From a virus: a stretch of 28,175 bases of DNA. This document shows, one piece after another, positions 7,307 to 15,130 of this stretch. The notes beneath the pieces were generated by a model. It was not told where the DNA came from, did no database searches, and saw nothing but the letters and a program-made list of their open reading frames with translations. Each line of letters starts with the position of its first letter. The stretch's first letter is position 1. Both the position numbers and the translations under genes were made by a program. The stretch is from positions 1 to 28,175 of the IMG/VR virus record IMGVR_UViG_3300046011_010318; one strand, written 5' to 3'.

Positions 7307-7702
7307 TTAGAGAGGAAGCGTGAGGGTGAGGGCATCGAGGGCGACTTGGGCGCCCGCGGTAAAGGTGAGGGAGTCGAATTCAATCTCGCCGCCGTCGCCA
7401 CCGGCAGTGATCGCGCCGTCGTAAATCGCGTCGCCGCCGGAGGAGAAAAGCCGGAACCAGCCGGCGGTGCCGTTGACGAGCACGGTGCCGGGGGAGATCG
7501 TAGCGGCGGTGGCGCTGCCGGCGGAGGCCGCGGCGAAGGCGGGCGTGGAGAGGCCGAGGGTGACGAGGTGGTCGCCGGTGGCGGCGACATCGGGGCCGGC
7601 GGGCTGCGCGCCCGAATAGATGCGGAGCGTGCCGCCGGCGAGGAGCGCGGTGGCGAGGTCGAGCTGCGCGTCTCGCGTGCTGATGGCGGTGCGGGTGGCC
7701 AT
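7307..7702 (-). CDS. Small phage structural protein
   Basis: 131 residues. It begins MATRTAISTRDAQLDLATAL and contains LRIYSGAQPAGPD, then TAGWFRLFSSGGDAIYDG and a beta-rich end. Proteins with an LRIY(D/S)GAQP phrase and a WFR...G core are common in tailed-phage head/tail operons and are usually annotated as hypothetical. It starts 22 bases after a host-type repeat and follows the protease gene. Its TAA stop is fused to the A-tract before the next gene. Likely a small decoration or fibre-associated protein; the role is unproven. Confidence 0.65.
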   Translation of the reverse strand: MATRTAISTRDAQLDLATALLAGGTLRIYSGAQPAGPDVAATGDHLVTLGLSTPAFAAASAGSATAATISPGTVLVNGTAGWFRLFSSGGDAIYDGAITAGGDGGEIEFDSLTFTAGAQVALDALTLTLPL

Positions 7703-7723
7703 GGCGGGGATTTTTATGAGGGG

Positions 7724-7750
7724 CCCACGGAATACACGGAATACACGGAA
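7724..7750 (-). repeat. Host-type ACACGGA repeat, copy 3
   Basis: The plus strand reads CCCACGGAATACACGGAATA followed by CACGGAA, a variant with AATACACGG instead of AACACACGG. It fills the 50-base gap between the stop of the protease (7753) and the start of the next gene (7702). Confidence 0.7.
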
Positions 7751-7752
7751 AG

Positions 7753-8886
7753 TTAGGTGGGCTCGATGCCGGTGATCGCGCCGTTGGCATCGGTCAGGAT
7801 CTTTTTGGCGCCGCCGGATTGGCTTTGGGAGACTTGGATGGAGTCTTTTTCTAGGCGGGAATCCACGGTGACGTTAACGGCGGCGGGGGCCACCGTGACT
7901 TGCGGCGCGGCGAAGGACATCGCGGGGAGCGTGATGTGGAAGGTGGGGGCGGCGGCGGCGGGCGCGGGCGCAGCGGCCAGCGCGGGTGCGGCGGCGGCGG
8001 CGGGCGAGGCGAGGGGCGCGGACGGACGGGGAGCGACTGAGGCGGGGATGTGCGGGCGGAGCGCGGCGAGCACGGCGGGCAGGCCGGTGACGATCTGATC
8101 GGCGAGGCCGAGCTCCACGGCTTGCTCGCCGTCGAACCATTGGCCTTGCATCGTCTCGGGGGCGATGGCGCCGCGGCGCTCCAGGACGAAATCAACGAAC
8201 ATGTCGTTGGAGCGGTCGGTGGTCGCTTGGAGGTAGGCGCGCTGGGGATCGGTGAGCGGGTTGCCGTCGAGGCCCATGCCTTTATACGCGCCGGCGGCGA
8301 AGAGCTCGAGCTTGATGCCGGCGGCTTTGAGCTGCTCGGTGCGGTCGTAGAGCGCGATGTAGGTGCCGATGCAGCCGAGCGTGGCGGACCGGGTGGTGAG
8401 GATGATGTCGCACGCGGCGGCGAGGCGGTAGCCGTTGGAGCAGGCTTGATCGCCGACGTAGGCGATGGTGGCCTTGATCTGGCCGAGGGCGGCGATCTGC
8501 TCGGCGACTTCCGGCATACCGGCCGAGGATCCGCCGGGGCTGTTGAAATCAAAAACAACGGCGGCGACATCCTCGCGCTCGGCGAGCTCATCGAGGGCGA
8601 CCGCAAGCGCATCGGTGCTCATGAGGCCGTAATACCAGCAGGTCATGGCGTCGTAACCTTTGACGATGGGGCCGCGCACGGGGACGTGGGCGATGCCATC
8701 GGCGACGGAGTAAAGGGGCTTTTCCCAGGGCATCATGCCCTCGTCATCATCGGCGTCGTGCATCATGCCGGCGGTGGGCGCGGGCATGGAGAGGGCGAGC
8801 ACCGTGGCGAAGTGCTCGGCCGAGCGCATCGAGACGGGGTTGCAGAGGAGATCGGCGACGATGCGCTGGGCGTGGGCGGGTTTCAT
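7753..8886 (-). CDS. S49-family prohead protease (lambda gpC / SppA-like)
   Basis: 377 residues. It cleaves head proteins, and sometimes scaffold, during capsid maturation. Visible features are FDFNSPGGSSAG at residues 112-123, the nucleophile region GDQACSNGYRLAAACDI with Ser150 placed as in SppA/gpC, and GAYKGMGLDG with the candidate general base Lys202. Together these give the Ser-Lys dyad of family S49. Residues from about 285 to 335 are a low-complexity Ala/Pro linker, and the C-terminal 60 residues could form a scaffold-like extension, as in lambda gpC/Nu3. The start ATG follows CCGCCAAAAATCACC. It directly follows the portal gene, the usual lambda-like order. High confidence. Confidence 0.88.
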   Translation of the reverse strand: MKPAHAQRIVADLLCNPVSMRSAEHFATVLALSMPAPTAGMMHDADDDEGMMPWEKPLYSVADGIAHVPVRGPIVKGYDAMTCWYYGLMSTDALAVALDELAEREDVAAVVFDFNSPGGSSAGMPEVAEQIAALGQIKATIAYVGDQACSNGYRLAAACDIILTTRSATLGCIGTYIALYDRTEQLKAAGIKLELFAAGAYKGMGLDGNPLTDPQRAYLQATTDRSNDMFVDFVLERRGAIAPETMQGQWFDGEQAVELGLADQIVTGLPAVLAALRPHIPASVAPRPSAPLASPAAAAAPALAAAPAPAAAAPTFHITLPAMSFAAPQVTVAPAAVNVTVDSRLEKDSIQVSQSQSGGAKKILTDANGAITGIEPT

Positions 8887-8921
8887 GGTGATTTTTGGCG
8901 GGAGTTGTAGGCGCGGATAAC

Positions 8922-10583
8922 TCAGGCGGCTTCGGGCTGGGCGCGGAGGCGGGCGAGGTAGGCGCTGGCCTGGGCGGGATCGCGGAGGAGATCGGCGAGC
9001 GCGGCGTTGGCCTGCGTGGGATCCGTGGGGAGCGTATCGGTCCCGCTACTACCGGCGGAGAATTGCGGCTGAATCTGCGGGTTGCGCCACTGGGCGAGGT
9101 CGGCCCAATCGAGGCCGCGGGCGGCGAGGCCGCTCTTCACGTAGGCGAGCTCGTCGAGCCACTTGTCGGTGTGGGTCTCAAAATCCTGCCCCTGCCAGCC
9201 GAGCAGGCGGGAGTAGGTGATGACGCCCATTTTTAACTGATCAAGGTGGAGCTGGCCTTCGCGGCCGAAGTCGACGGTGAGGCGGGGCGGGGTGATCCAG
9301 TTGCAGTTCCACCACTCGGCGTCTTGGCACTTGGGCAGGCGGCCGGCCTTGAGGCTCTTGGCGATAAAGTACGTCCAGACGCGTTGGCAGTACAGGCGGA
9401 CGAGATCGGCTTGCTGCTCCTCGATCCAGCCTTGGGCATCGGCGAGGACGAAGCGGGTGTTTGCCCCGCCGAGGGCGGCAATGTTCCAAAGCAGCTCGGG
9501 CGAGACGCCGACGCCCCACGCGATGTCGCGGATCAGGAATTCGAGGAGGGTGAGCTGGTTGGGGTGCGGGTGGCTGGCGCTGTTGAACTTGAGGGACTCG
9601 CCGGGCTTGAGGTCGGGGATCTGGCCGCCGCCGTAGACTTTCTCGAGGGTGACGTTTTGGGTGTCGGAGACGGCGACGGTCTCCGTGACGCCGGAGCCGA
9701 GCGATTCGAACTTGCCGGCGTTGGTCGTGCCGGCGGCTTTCTCGATCCAATAGCCGTATTGGTTGCTGAGCTTAACGCCGCTCTTGATGTAGCCGGTGAT
9801 CTCGGCGGTATCGAGCAGGTTGTTGATGGCGTGGGCGAGGACGGTGAGGCCGCGGGACTGGCCGGCGCGCTCGTAGTCGGCGAAGAAGATGACGTCGCGG
9901 GCGGCGACATCGGTGAACTTGTTTTCGTCGCCGAGGTAGCGGTATTGGATGGCGGCGTTTTGCGCGTCGTGGCGGACGCCGTCGCGCCAGAGGCTTTGGT
10001 CAAAGTTAAAACCGGAGCCGGCGCCGGAGAAGGTGGCGTTGCCGATCTGGTGGGACTCGTAGAAGGCGAGGCGACCGAGGCCGGCGGCGCTCTCGGTGAG
10101 GACGGCGGAGGCGTCGCCATCGCGGAAGCGGAAGCGCATGAGAGCCTGCTGCGATTTGTAAAAATCGTACCGGCCGCCGACGTCGAAGACGAAGGGCGAC
10201 TCGGCGCGCTGGGCAAATTCTTTTTCGGCGAGAGCGTTCCACGCTTTGTCCTTGGTGGCGGCTTGCGGGGCGAGGCCGGTGCCGGCGACCATGCGGGCGA
10301 GGCCGTTGATGACGCGCTTGGCAATGCCGTGGTTGGCGTAGAGAAAGCGGGCTTTGCGCAGCAGCTCGGTGCGGGTGTAGCTGCTGATCTCGCGGCGGGT
10401 ATCGAGCTCGGGAAAATAGACGTAGCCGCGATTGCGGGAATTGGCCGCGCCTTGGTGGCCGTTGGTGTAGCCGGTGCCGTTGTTGAAGCCGGGGCCGAGG
10501 CCGGCGCTGGGCGCGGGGATGGACGGGGTGAGCGCGGTGAGGGCGCGGGCGGCGGCGCGGCGGTGGTGGCGGGAGCGGGACAT
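8922..10583 (-). CDS. Portal protein, lambda family
   Basis: 553 residues. It forms the dodecameric ring at one capsid vertex through which DNA is packed. Typical lambda-portal phrases are visible: SRNRGYVYFPELDTRREI near residue 50, LYANHGIAKRVINGLARMV around residue 85, then FRFRDGDASAVL, the core LEFLIRDIAWGVGVSPELLW, and LADAQGWIEEQQADLV. Length matches the family (about 500-560). It lies between the gpW-position gene and the S49 protease as in lambda (W, B, C). An N-terminal Arg/Ala-rich stretch may be an extension. No Shine-Dalgarno sequence precedes the ATG. Confidence 0.9.
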   Translation of the reverse strand: MSRSRHHRRAAARALTALTPSIPAPSAGLGPGFNNGTGYTNGHQGAANSRNRGYVYFPELDTRREISSYTRTELLRKARFLYANHGIAKRVINGLARMVAGTGLAPQAATKDKAWNALAEKEFAQRAESPFVFDVGGRYDFYKSQQALMRFRFRDGDASAVLTESAAGLGRLAFYESHQIGNATFSGAGSGFNFDQSLWRDGVRHDAQNAAIQYRYLGDENKFTDVAARDVIFFADYERAGQSRGLTVLAHAINNLLDTAEITGYIKSGVKLSNQYGYWIEKAAGTTNAGKFESLGSGVTETVAVSDTQNVTLEKVYGGGQIPDLKPGESLKFNSASHPHPNQLTLLEFLIRDIAWGVGVSPELLWNIAALGGANTRFVLADAQGWIEEQQADLVRLYCQRVWTYFIAKSLKAGRLPKCQDAEWWNCNWITPPRLTVDFGREGQLHLDQLKMGVITYSRLLGWQGQDFETHTDKWLDELAYVKSGLAARGLDWADLAQWRNPQIQPQFSAGSSGTDTLPTDPTQANAALADLLRDPAQASAYLARLRAQPEAA

Positions 10584-10595
10584 GGTGAGGGCGGA

Positions 10596-10898
10596 TCAGG
10601 TTTCCAAAAATCCGGCGGAGAAATCGGCGAGGCGGGACGGGGCGGGGCCGGCCGGGGTGCCGGTGGGGTCGAGCTCCAGGATGAGGCCCTCGATGGCGGT
10701 GAGGTAGGCCATGGGCTCAAAGGTGAGCGCGCCGGATGCCTGGCCGCCTTCGAAGCCTTGGCCGGTGATCGTGACGGACTCGAAGGCGCCGCCGGTGGTG
10801 GCCACGGTATCGGCGAGGCGGCGCAGGCCGTCGACATCGCCCGTGTATTTGCGGCGAAGGTAGCGGGTCGCGGTCGCGATGCGGGCAGCGGAGTCCAT
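10596..10898 (-). CDS. Small head-tail connector (gpW position)
   Basis: 100 residues: MDSAARIATATRYLRRKYTG then DVDGLRRLADTVATTGG, a beta hairpin around FESVTITGQGFEGGQASGAL, and a short helix YLTAIEGLILELDP. A helix, beta hairpin and helix plan in a small protein between large terminase and portal matches the place of lambda gpW, which stabilises packaged DNA and joins the head to the tail. At 100 residues it is longer than gpW (68), so the assignment rests mainly on position and predicted fold. It ends 12 bases before the portal start. Confidence 0.6.
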   Translation of the reverse strand: MDSAARIATATRYLRRKYTGDVDGLRRLADTVATTGGAFESVTITGQGFEGGQASGALTFEPMAYLTAIEGLILELDPTGTPAGPAPSRLADFSAGFLET

Positions 10899-10933
10899 AA
10901 ACGCGGGCGCGGTGTCAATCGCCGGGGGTTTTT

Positions 10934-11006
10934 AACCACGGATGGACACGGAGGGACACGGATGCCGGAGAAGGCCCACGGAACACACGGAACACACGGA
11001 AGGGGG
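10934..11006 (-). repeat. Host-type ACACGGA repeat, copy 4 (two variants in a row)
   Basis: The first part (10934-10962) reads AACCACGGATGGACACGGAG then GGACACGGA, and the second (10974-11005) reads CCCACGGAACACACGGAACA then CACGGAAGGGGG. Both repeat variants occur side by side, as they also do at copy 1. They lie upstream of the gpW-position gene. Confidence 0.72.
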
Positions 11007-11012
11007 AAACGG

Positions 11013-11040
11013 GAAAGCCCGGCGGTGAGGCCGGGCTTTC
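11013..11040 (-). terminator. Probable terminator after the terminase-SSB transcript
   Basis: GAAAGCCCGGC (11013-11023) and GCCGGGCTTTC (11030-11040) form a perfect 11-bp stem with loop GGTGAG. On the minus strand it is followed by CCGTTTCCCCC, so the U-tract is poor. The stem itself starts with AAAG and ends with CTTT, which can act as a bidirectional terminator. It separates the TerL-SSB genes from the portal genes. Confidence 0.65.
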
Positions 11041-11070
11041 GAGAGGTGCGGACGAACTTTGCGGCGGGCA

Positions 11071-11135
11071 CCTGCCGACCGAATGATCTGCGCTGGCTTG
11101 TTCCCAGGACCGCGCCCCCTCCAGCGCACGGCAGG
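11071..11135. other. Compound inverted repeat downstream of SSB
   Basis: The outer stem is CCTGCCG (11071-11077) with CGGCAGG (11129-11135). The inner stem is TGCGCTGG (11089-11096) with CCAGCGCA (11121-11128). The right arms abut, while the left arms are separated by 11 bases, giving a one-sided bulge, and the loop is 24 bases. It lies within the 3-prime untranslated part of the terminase-SSB transcript. It may be a structured RNA, a protein-binding site or a second transcription stop. Confidence 0.5.
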
Positions 11136-11205
11136 CGTCGGCCGCTATGTCAGGGGGACGGTCGTGGGTTGGCGGGTGTCAATCGCGGGGCGGGTTTTTC
11201 GGGAT

Positions 11206-11586
11206 TTAATACGGGACGTCGGCGGGCTCGGGGGCGGCGGGCGCGGGGGTGGGATCGGTGGCGGGCTTGGGCTTGTCGCCGATGAACTCGACGTCGTCGA
11301 CGGCGACGGTGATCGCAGCGGACGTGGTGCCGTCTTGCTTTTGAAAGAGGCGGACATCGGGCGAGCCGGTGAGGAGGACGCGGGTGCCTTTGAGCAGATA
11401 GGGCGCGAGCTTGGCGGCGCGGTCGCCCCAGAGGCTGCAATCATACCAGAGCGTTTTCTCGGCCTCGCCCCAGCCGGTGCGGACGGCGAGAGAAAAGTTG
11501 AGGACGTCGCGCGGGCCTTTGGGCAGCGTGACGGTGCGGAGGACGGCTTGGCGGCCGAGGTGGCCGGTGAGGGTGATGTGGTTCAT
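11206..11586 (-). CDS. ssb: Single-stranded DNA-binding protein (SSB)
   Basis: 126 residues. It binds single-stranded DNA during replication, recombination and repair. The OB-fold shows as MNHITLTGHLGRQAVLRTV, then VLNFSLAVRTGW, LWYDCSLWGDRAAKLAPYL (W..C..WG...A.....L), KGTRVLLTGS, and VDDVEFIG. A flexible Pro/Ala tail ends in PEPADVPY, a form of the acidic C-terminal tip (D-[ILV]-P-[FY]) that recruits partner proteins. The start overlaps the large-terminase stop as ATGA, so its translation is coupled to TerL. Its place in the packaging operon, away from the replication genes, is odd. High confidence. Confidence 0.9.
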   Translation of the reverse strand: MNHITLTGHLGRQAVLRTVTLPKGPRDVLNFSLAVRTGWGEAEKTLWYDCSLWGDRAAKLAPYLLKGTRVLLTGSPDVRLFQKQDGTTSAAITVAVDDVEFIGDKPKPATDPTPAPAAPEPADVPY

Positions 11587-13745
11587 GGAGTGGTGGGGTT
11601 GGCTTTGGCTTTCTCGGCTTCGGTGCGGCGGGCGAGCCATTGGGCGCGGACGCGGGGGAGCTGCAGCTCGAGGGAGATGCGGGCGGTCTTGAGGGCGTCG
11701 CCGAAATCGTTGTGCGTGCCGGGGACGCGCTCCCATTCGCCTTCTTCGTTGAGGCGCTCGCCTTGGAGCTCGGTTTCGAATTGGGCGAGGAGTTTGTCGC
11801 GCTCGACGCCGGGGGTGCGGATGAGGGGCTGGAGCTGGCGGGCCTCGGGATCGTAGCCATCGGCGAGGCAGCGCTTGATCTCGCGGGCGCGGGCGATGGA
11901 GCCGAGGTAAAGGCGGCGTTTCCACGCGTCGTCGTGGTACATGTAGATCGTGAGCGTCTGGAGGCGCCACTCGATCTGGCGGGACCAGGTGGGCGTGACG
12001 AGGGCGGCGCCGCCGCGGCCGTAGCTGGCGAAGTAGCGGCCGGCAGATTCGTAGTGCAGCTCGTAGACCTCATCCTTGCGATGGCCGCCGGCGTCGACGA
12101 GGCCGCCGAGGCTGTGGTAGGTCTCGCAGTCGCCCTCGGGCGGGAAGTAGCCGAGGGGCGTGGAGAGGAGGGCGATGAGCTCGGGCTTGGAGGTGGCGAT
12201 GCCCCACGAGACGACGGCGATCTCGGCGTAGTGTTGGCCGGTAGAATCAAGGCGGGCGGCGACGGTGACGTGTTTCCAGTAGGCGTCTTGGGTGTCGGCG
12301 CTGGTCACGATGATGTCGGGGCGGAAAGGGATGGTGCCGCGGCGGTAGGGCGCGCGGAGCTCGAGGATGTGTTCCTCGCCGATCTCGGCGGCTTTCTCGC
12401 GGGCGGGGAGGCCGAAGTGTTCGTTGAGGGCGGTCTTGACGCGGGAGGGATCGGACTGCGCGCCGATCCAGATTCGGGCGAAGATGCCCCACGTCATGTC
12501 GGCGTCGAGCGAGTGGAGGTCGGAGATGTGGCGGGAGCGTTTGCGGGGGATGGGGCGGGGATTGGTGGGAAGCCAGCGGGCGGAGAGGGTCATGGCCTGC
12601 TTGCAGGTGAAGGCGCGGCCGGAGGCGTGGGCCTCGCGCACCTCGTCGCTCATGAAGGGGAGGGACTCGGGGGGAAGCGGGGCGTCTTGCTGGATCCGGC
12701 AGCCGGACACGCAGAGATAAACGGTGTCGCGCTCGATGGCGGGGAGATCCCACGAGCCGTCGAGGAGCTTGGCGGTGGAGAAATCGAGACGGCCGAGGGG
12801 CGCGCCGGAATAGGTGAGGCGGGGCGAGAGCGGAGGCTGGCCGGGGCGGAGGGGCTTGTCGATGCGGAGCTGGTCGATGAGGGAGCGGCCGTCGACGGTG
12901 AGCTCCTGGTAAGTGCCGCAGTGGGGGCAGGGGACGAGGTTGACGGAGAGAGTGCCGGTGACGACTTCGCAATGGTGAGCGGAGCCCCAGCGGACGGGCT
13001 TCGACATGGAGAGCAGGCGCGCGCCGTCGACGCCGCGGATGCGGGAACGGCCGAGGTCATGGAGGGTGCCGACGCCGTCGATCTCGTTGACCACTTCGAC
13101 CTCGTCGAGAATCACGAGGCGGTTGCCGTGCTGGCGGAAAGCGCCCTCGGTGTAGGAGCCGGTGACGCGGATCACCATGTTGCGCAGGCGGACGACGCGG
13201 GCGGTGATGTCGTTGTCATCGGTATCCTCGCGGGCGAAGTGCCGGCGGAGGGTGGGGATGAGGCGCTCGCGGTTGACGTCGGTGGCGGCCTTGGCGGAGT
13301 CGAGGGCGAGGTGCACGGGGCCGGGCGCGTGGTCCGGCATGAAGCGGATGATGCAGAGCGCGGCCTCGGTGAAGCCGGAGCGCGAGCACTTGATCACGTG
13401 ATCTTCGCGCCACGCGGGATCCGTAAAGGTCTCGGTGAACTGGCGGACCCACGGGGTGCGGGCGGAGTTGTAAGGACCGCCGCGGCCGGTGCCGGCGCCG
13501 TGGAGCGTGACGTTTTTATCCGCCCAGCGCCAGACGGAGATGGTGGCGACGAGGGCGCGGAAGGCGGGGAGGAAGCACTCGGTGATGAGCCAGGCGCGCA
13601 GGCCGAGACCGGAGAGGGCGCGGGGCGCGAGGACGGGGATGGCGTGGCGCGTGGGCGCGGCGGCGATGGGCGCCGGGACGCGCGCGGGCGCGGGCGCGTG
13701 CGAGGGCGGGAGGTCGAGGAGGAGGGGTTGGGAGACGGAGGACAT
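11583..13745 (-). CDS. Terminase large subunit, lambda GpA family
   Basis: 720 residues. It is the packaging motor and nuclease that cuts concatemers. The start is the ATG at 13745, 17 bases after the small-terminase stop. Visible features are a deviant Walker A, KCSRSGFTEA, at about residues 119-128, as in the GpA family where the usual P-loop is altered; Walker B VILDEVEV at 211-218; a zinc-binding pair CPHCG at 273-277 typical of GpA; and a nuclease-domain Asp region, VTSADTQDAYWKHV, in the C-terminal half. Length is near the family norm (about 640-720). Context (small terminase before, gpW/portal after) agrees. High confidence. Confidence 0.92.
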   Translation of the reverse strand: MSSVSQPLLLDLPPSHAPAPARVPAPIAAAPTRHAIPVLAPRALSGLGLRAWLITECFLPAFRALVATISVWRWADKNVTLHGAGTGRGGPYNSARTPWVRQFTETFTDPAWREDHVIKCSRSGFTEAALCIIRFMPDHAPGPVHLALDSAKAATDVNRERLIPTLRRHFAREDTDDNDITARVVRLRNMVIRVTGSYTEGAFRQHGNRLVILDEVEVVNEIDGVGTLHDLGRSRIRGVDGARLLSMSKPVRWGSAHHCEVVTGTLSVNLVPCPHCGTYQELTVDGRSLIDQLRIDKPLRPGQPPLSPRLTYSGAPLGRLDFSTAKLLDGSWDLPAIERDTVYLCVSGCRIQQDAPLPPESLPFMSDEVREAHASGRAFTCKQAMTLSARWLPTNPRPIPRKRSRHISDLHSLDADMTWGIFARIWIGAQSDPSRVKTALNEHFGLPAREKAAEIGEEHILELRAPYRRGTIPFRPDIIVTSADTQDAYWKHVTVAARLDSTGQHYAEIAVVSWGIATSKPELIALLSTPLGYFPPEGDCETYHSLGGLVDAGGHRKDEVYELHYESAGRYFASYGRGGAALVTPTWSRQIEWRLQTLTIYMYHDDAWKRRLYLGSIARAREIKRCLADGYDPEARQLQPLIRTPGVERDKLLAQFETELQGERLNEEGEWERVPGTHNDFGDALKTARISLELQLPRVRAQWLARRTEAEKAKANPTTP

Positions 13746-13762
13746 GGGGCGCGGGGCGCGGA

Positions 13763-14572
13763 TCAGGCCGCAGCCGCCGCGGGCGCGGGCAAGGTCTCGG
13801 TGCAGAGGCGGGACTCGCGCAGGTGGCGAAACCAGTTGTCGACGAACTCCGTAGCGCGGGCGCGTTCGATGCCGAAGCGGTCGGCGAGATCGGTGATGAG
13901 GGAGCCGGCGAGGTTTTCGAAGAGCGGGGCGAGCTCGTCGCGGACGGCGCCGCGGGGGAGGAGGTCGCCGTTTTTTAGCTGGGACTCGGTGAGGGTCTTC
14001 TGGAGCTGGTGAAGGCGCTCGAGGCACTTGTCGACGCGGCCGGCGCGGAGGGTGAGCGTGGACTCGTCGGTCGCGGGCGAACAGATGGCGTTCTCATAAT
14101 CGCGCTGGAGCACGCTGAGGACGCGCTGCTGGCGGAGGATCGCCGAGGGCAGATCGAGGGCCTCGACGCTTTCAAAGTCGGTGATCGTGGCGCGAGCCTG
14201 GGCGACGGCCGGGCCGGCGGGCGGTAGGGCGGCGAGGGCCGGAGCGGTGGGCGCGGCGGGCGTGCGGCGGGAGATCGCATCGGCGCGGGCCGTGAGGAGC
14301 GCAGTGGGCACGGTGTTGACCTTCACGCGTTGCCACCAATCGACCATCGCCTCGGGATCGTCGAGCGGAGGGAGATCCGGCGGAGTGCGCGCCGCACCAT
14401 CGGCGCGCCAGCCTTTGATCACGCGGACTTTTCGCGAGTAGGTCGCCTCATACGGGCAACCATCGATGAGCGGATGCAGGTAGCCGGCGCGCGTGCGTTT
14501 CACGGGCGGCGACTCGGAGCCCAGCGCCAGAGGCGGCGCGGGGCAGCTTTCGGCTGGCTGGACATTGCTCAC
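13763..14572 (-). CDS. Terminase small subunit-like protein
   Basis: 269 residues from a GTG at 14572 (VSNVQPAESCPAPP). Reading further upstream runs into non-coding DNA. A DNA-contact-like N-terminus, YSRKVRVIKGWRADG at about residues 40-54, is followed by PPLDDPEAMVDWWQRVKVN and a helical C-terminal half (LQRDYENA, LERLHQLQKTLTESQLKNGD). Small terminases recognise the cos or pac site and recruit the large subunit. The gene lies immediately before TerL and immediately after a repeat-rich non-coding stretch, which is the classic place. An ATG start inside is possible. The family name is inferred from context and layout. Confidence 0.7.
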   Translation of the reverse strand: MSNVQPAESCPAPPLALGSESPPVKRTRAGYLHPLIDGCPYEATYSRKVRVIKGWRADGAARTPPDLPPLDDPEAMVDWWQRVKVNTVPTALLTARADAISRRTPAAPTAPALAALPPAGPAVAQARATITDFESVEALDLPSAILRQQRVLSVLQRDYENAICSPATDESTLTLRAGRVDKCLERLHQLQKTLTESQLKNGDLLPRGAVRDELAPLFENLAGSLITDLADRFGIERARATEFVDNWFRHLRESRLCTETLPAPAAAAA

Positions 14573-15090
14573 TTCCACCCAAGTGCGTGTCAAAAGTGCA
14601 AACGAGATTTCGGGGGCTGTGCATAAAACTAGGGCAAGAGACGTTGAAACCGTACCAAGAGGGGTAAGCGGGTAAAAAGATTCCTTATGCCGGGGGTGGT
14701 CGGGGTGACGAGGGCAGACGTGGGATGATACTACCCCGCGTTCTAAGCTCTCACTCTCTCTCCAAATATACTCCAACATATCAACCCAGAGTAACCCAGA
14801 GGTACCCAGTGAAGGCAGAGCGTTCAGCAATCGCGGTTTGCGAAGGACTAGGTAAAGGCTCAGAAGGTGCCTTTGGGTATAGGTGAACGACAAAACAAAG
14901 AAGAAGGGCGCGGGAAACGCCGGGCAAACCCACCCAAAAGCGACCCCGCAAGCGTCCGCAGACCGCGCACCTAGTCCTCCCGAGGGTATAGGTGCACCCC
15001 GGCGGAGATGCGGCTCCCGCCGCACCGCCGGACCCCGGGCGGGTGAAGCGTGAGGGCGGGGGGATTAGCACACCACCCCCCCCCCGGACG
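14573..15090. other. Repeat-rich non-coding stretch upstream of terminase: candidate cos/pac or replication site
   Basis: About 520 bases with no supported gene. Repeats found: three ACCCAG motifs exactly 10 bases apart (14784, 14794, 14804), a direct repeat GGGTATAGGTG at 14875-14885 and 14984-14994, an inverted repeat AGGACTAGGT (14844-14853) / ACCTAGTCCT (14969-14978), and a hairpin GCACCTA (14967-14973) / TAGGTGC (14989-14995). A run of ten C lies at 15076-15085. The right end abuts the replication-module terminator. It must hold the promoter of the late operon, but I could not identify -35/-10 boxes with confidence. In lambda-like phages the packaging site lies just upstream of the small terminase. 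Confidence 0.55.
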
Positions 15091-15091
15091 C

Positions 15092-15130
15092 AAAAAAGCC
15101 GCCAGCGTGCCTCGTGGCACCGCTGGCGGC
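15092..15130 (-). terminator. Rho-independent terminator of the replication operon
   Basis: GCCGCCAGCG plus TGCC (15098-15111) pairs with GGCA, a bulged C, then CGCTGGCGGC (15116-15130), with loop TCGT. On the minus strand the stem is followed by TTTTTT (15097-15092). It lies about 20 bases past the helicase stop and gives a clean end to the transcript coming from ParB to helicase. Confidence 0.9.

Larger units (their letters stand above)
10899..11205. other. Non-coding gap holding repeat copy 4, a terminator and a compound hairpin
   Basis: About 307 bases without a convincing gene. From right to left (direction of transcription) it holds a two-part hairpin at 11071-11135, an intrinsic-terminator-like stem at 11013-11040, and a double copy of the host-type repeat at 10934-11006. 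No promoter with clear -35 and -10 boxes was found, although one for the portal operon may be expected after the terminator. Confidence 0.6.

Noticed and set aside
9246-11285. A 679-residue plus-strand frame antisense to the portal
   Set aside because: The minus-strand portal has clear family motifs across the same bases; the plus frame is low-complexity and reads through a terminator and repeats.
11640-14012. A 790-residue plus-strand frame antisense to the large terminase
   Set aside because: The terminase motifs are on the minus strand. The plus frame is Gly/Ala/Asp-rich with no recognisable domain.
14875-14994. GGGTATAGGTG repeats as two promoters (TATACC as -10 on the minus strand)
   Set aside because: No matching -35 box was found at 16-18 bases upstream of either copy, so they are reported as repeats only.
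14573-15025. Extension of the small terminase frame upstream to an ATG at 15025
   Set aside because: The extra residues have no phage-like features and cover a repeat-rich stretch whose base composition differs; the GTG at 14572 is preferred.
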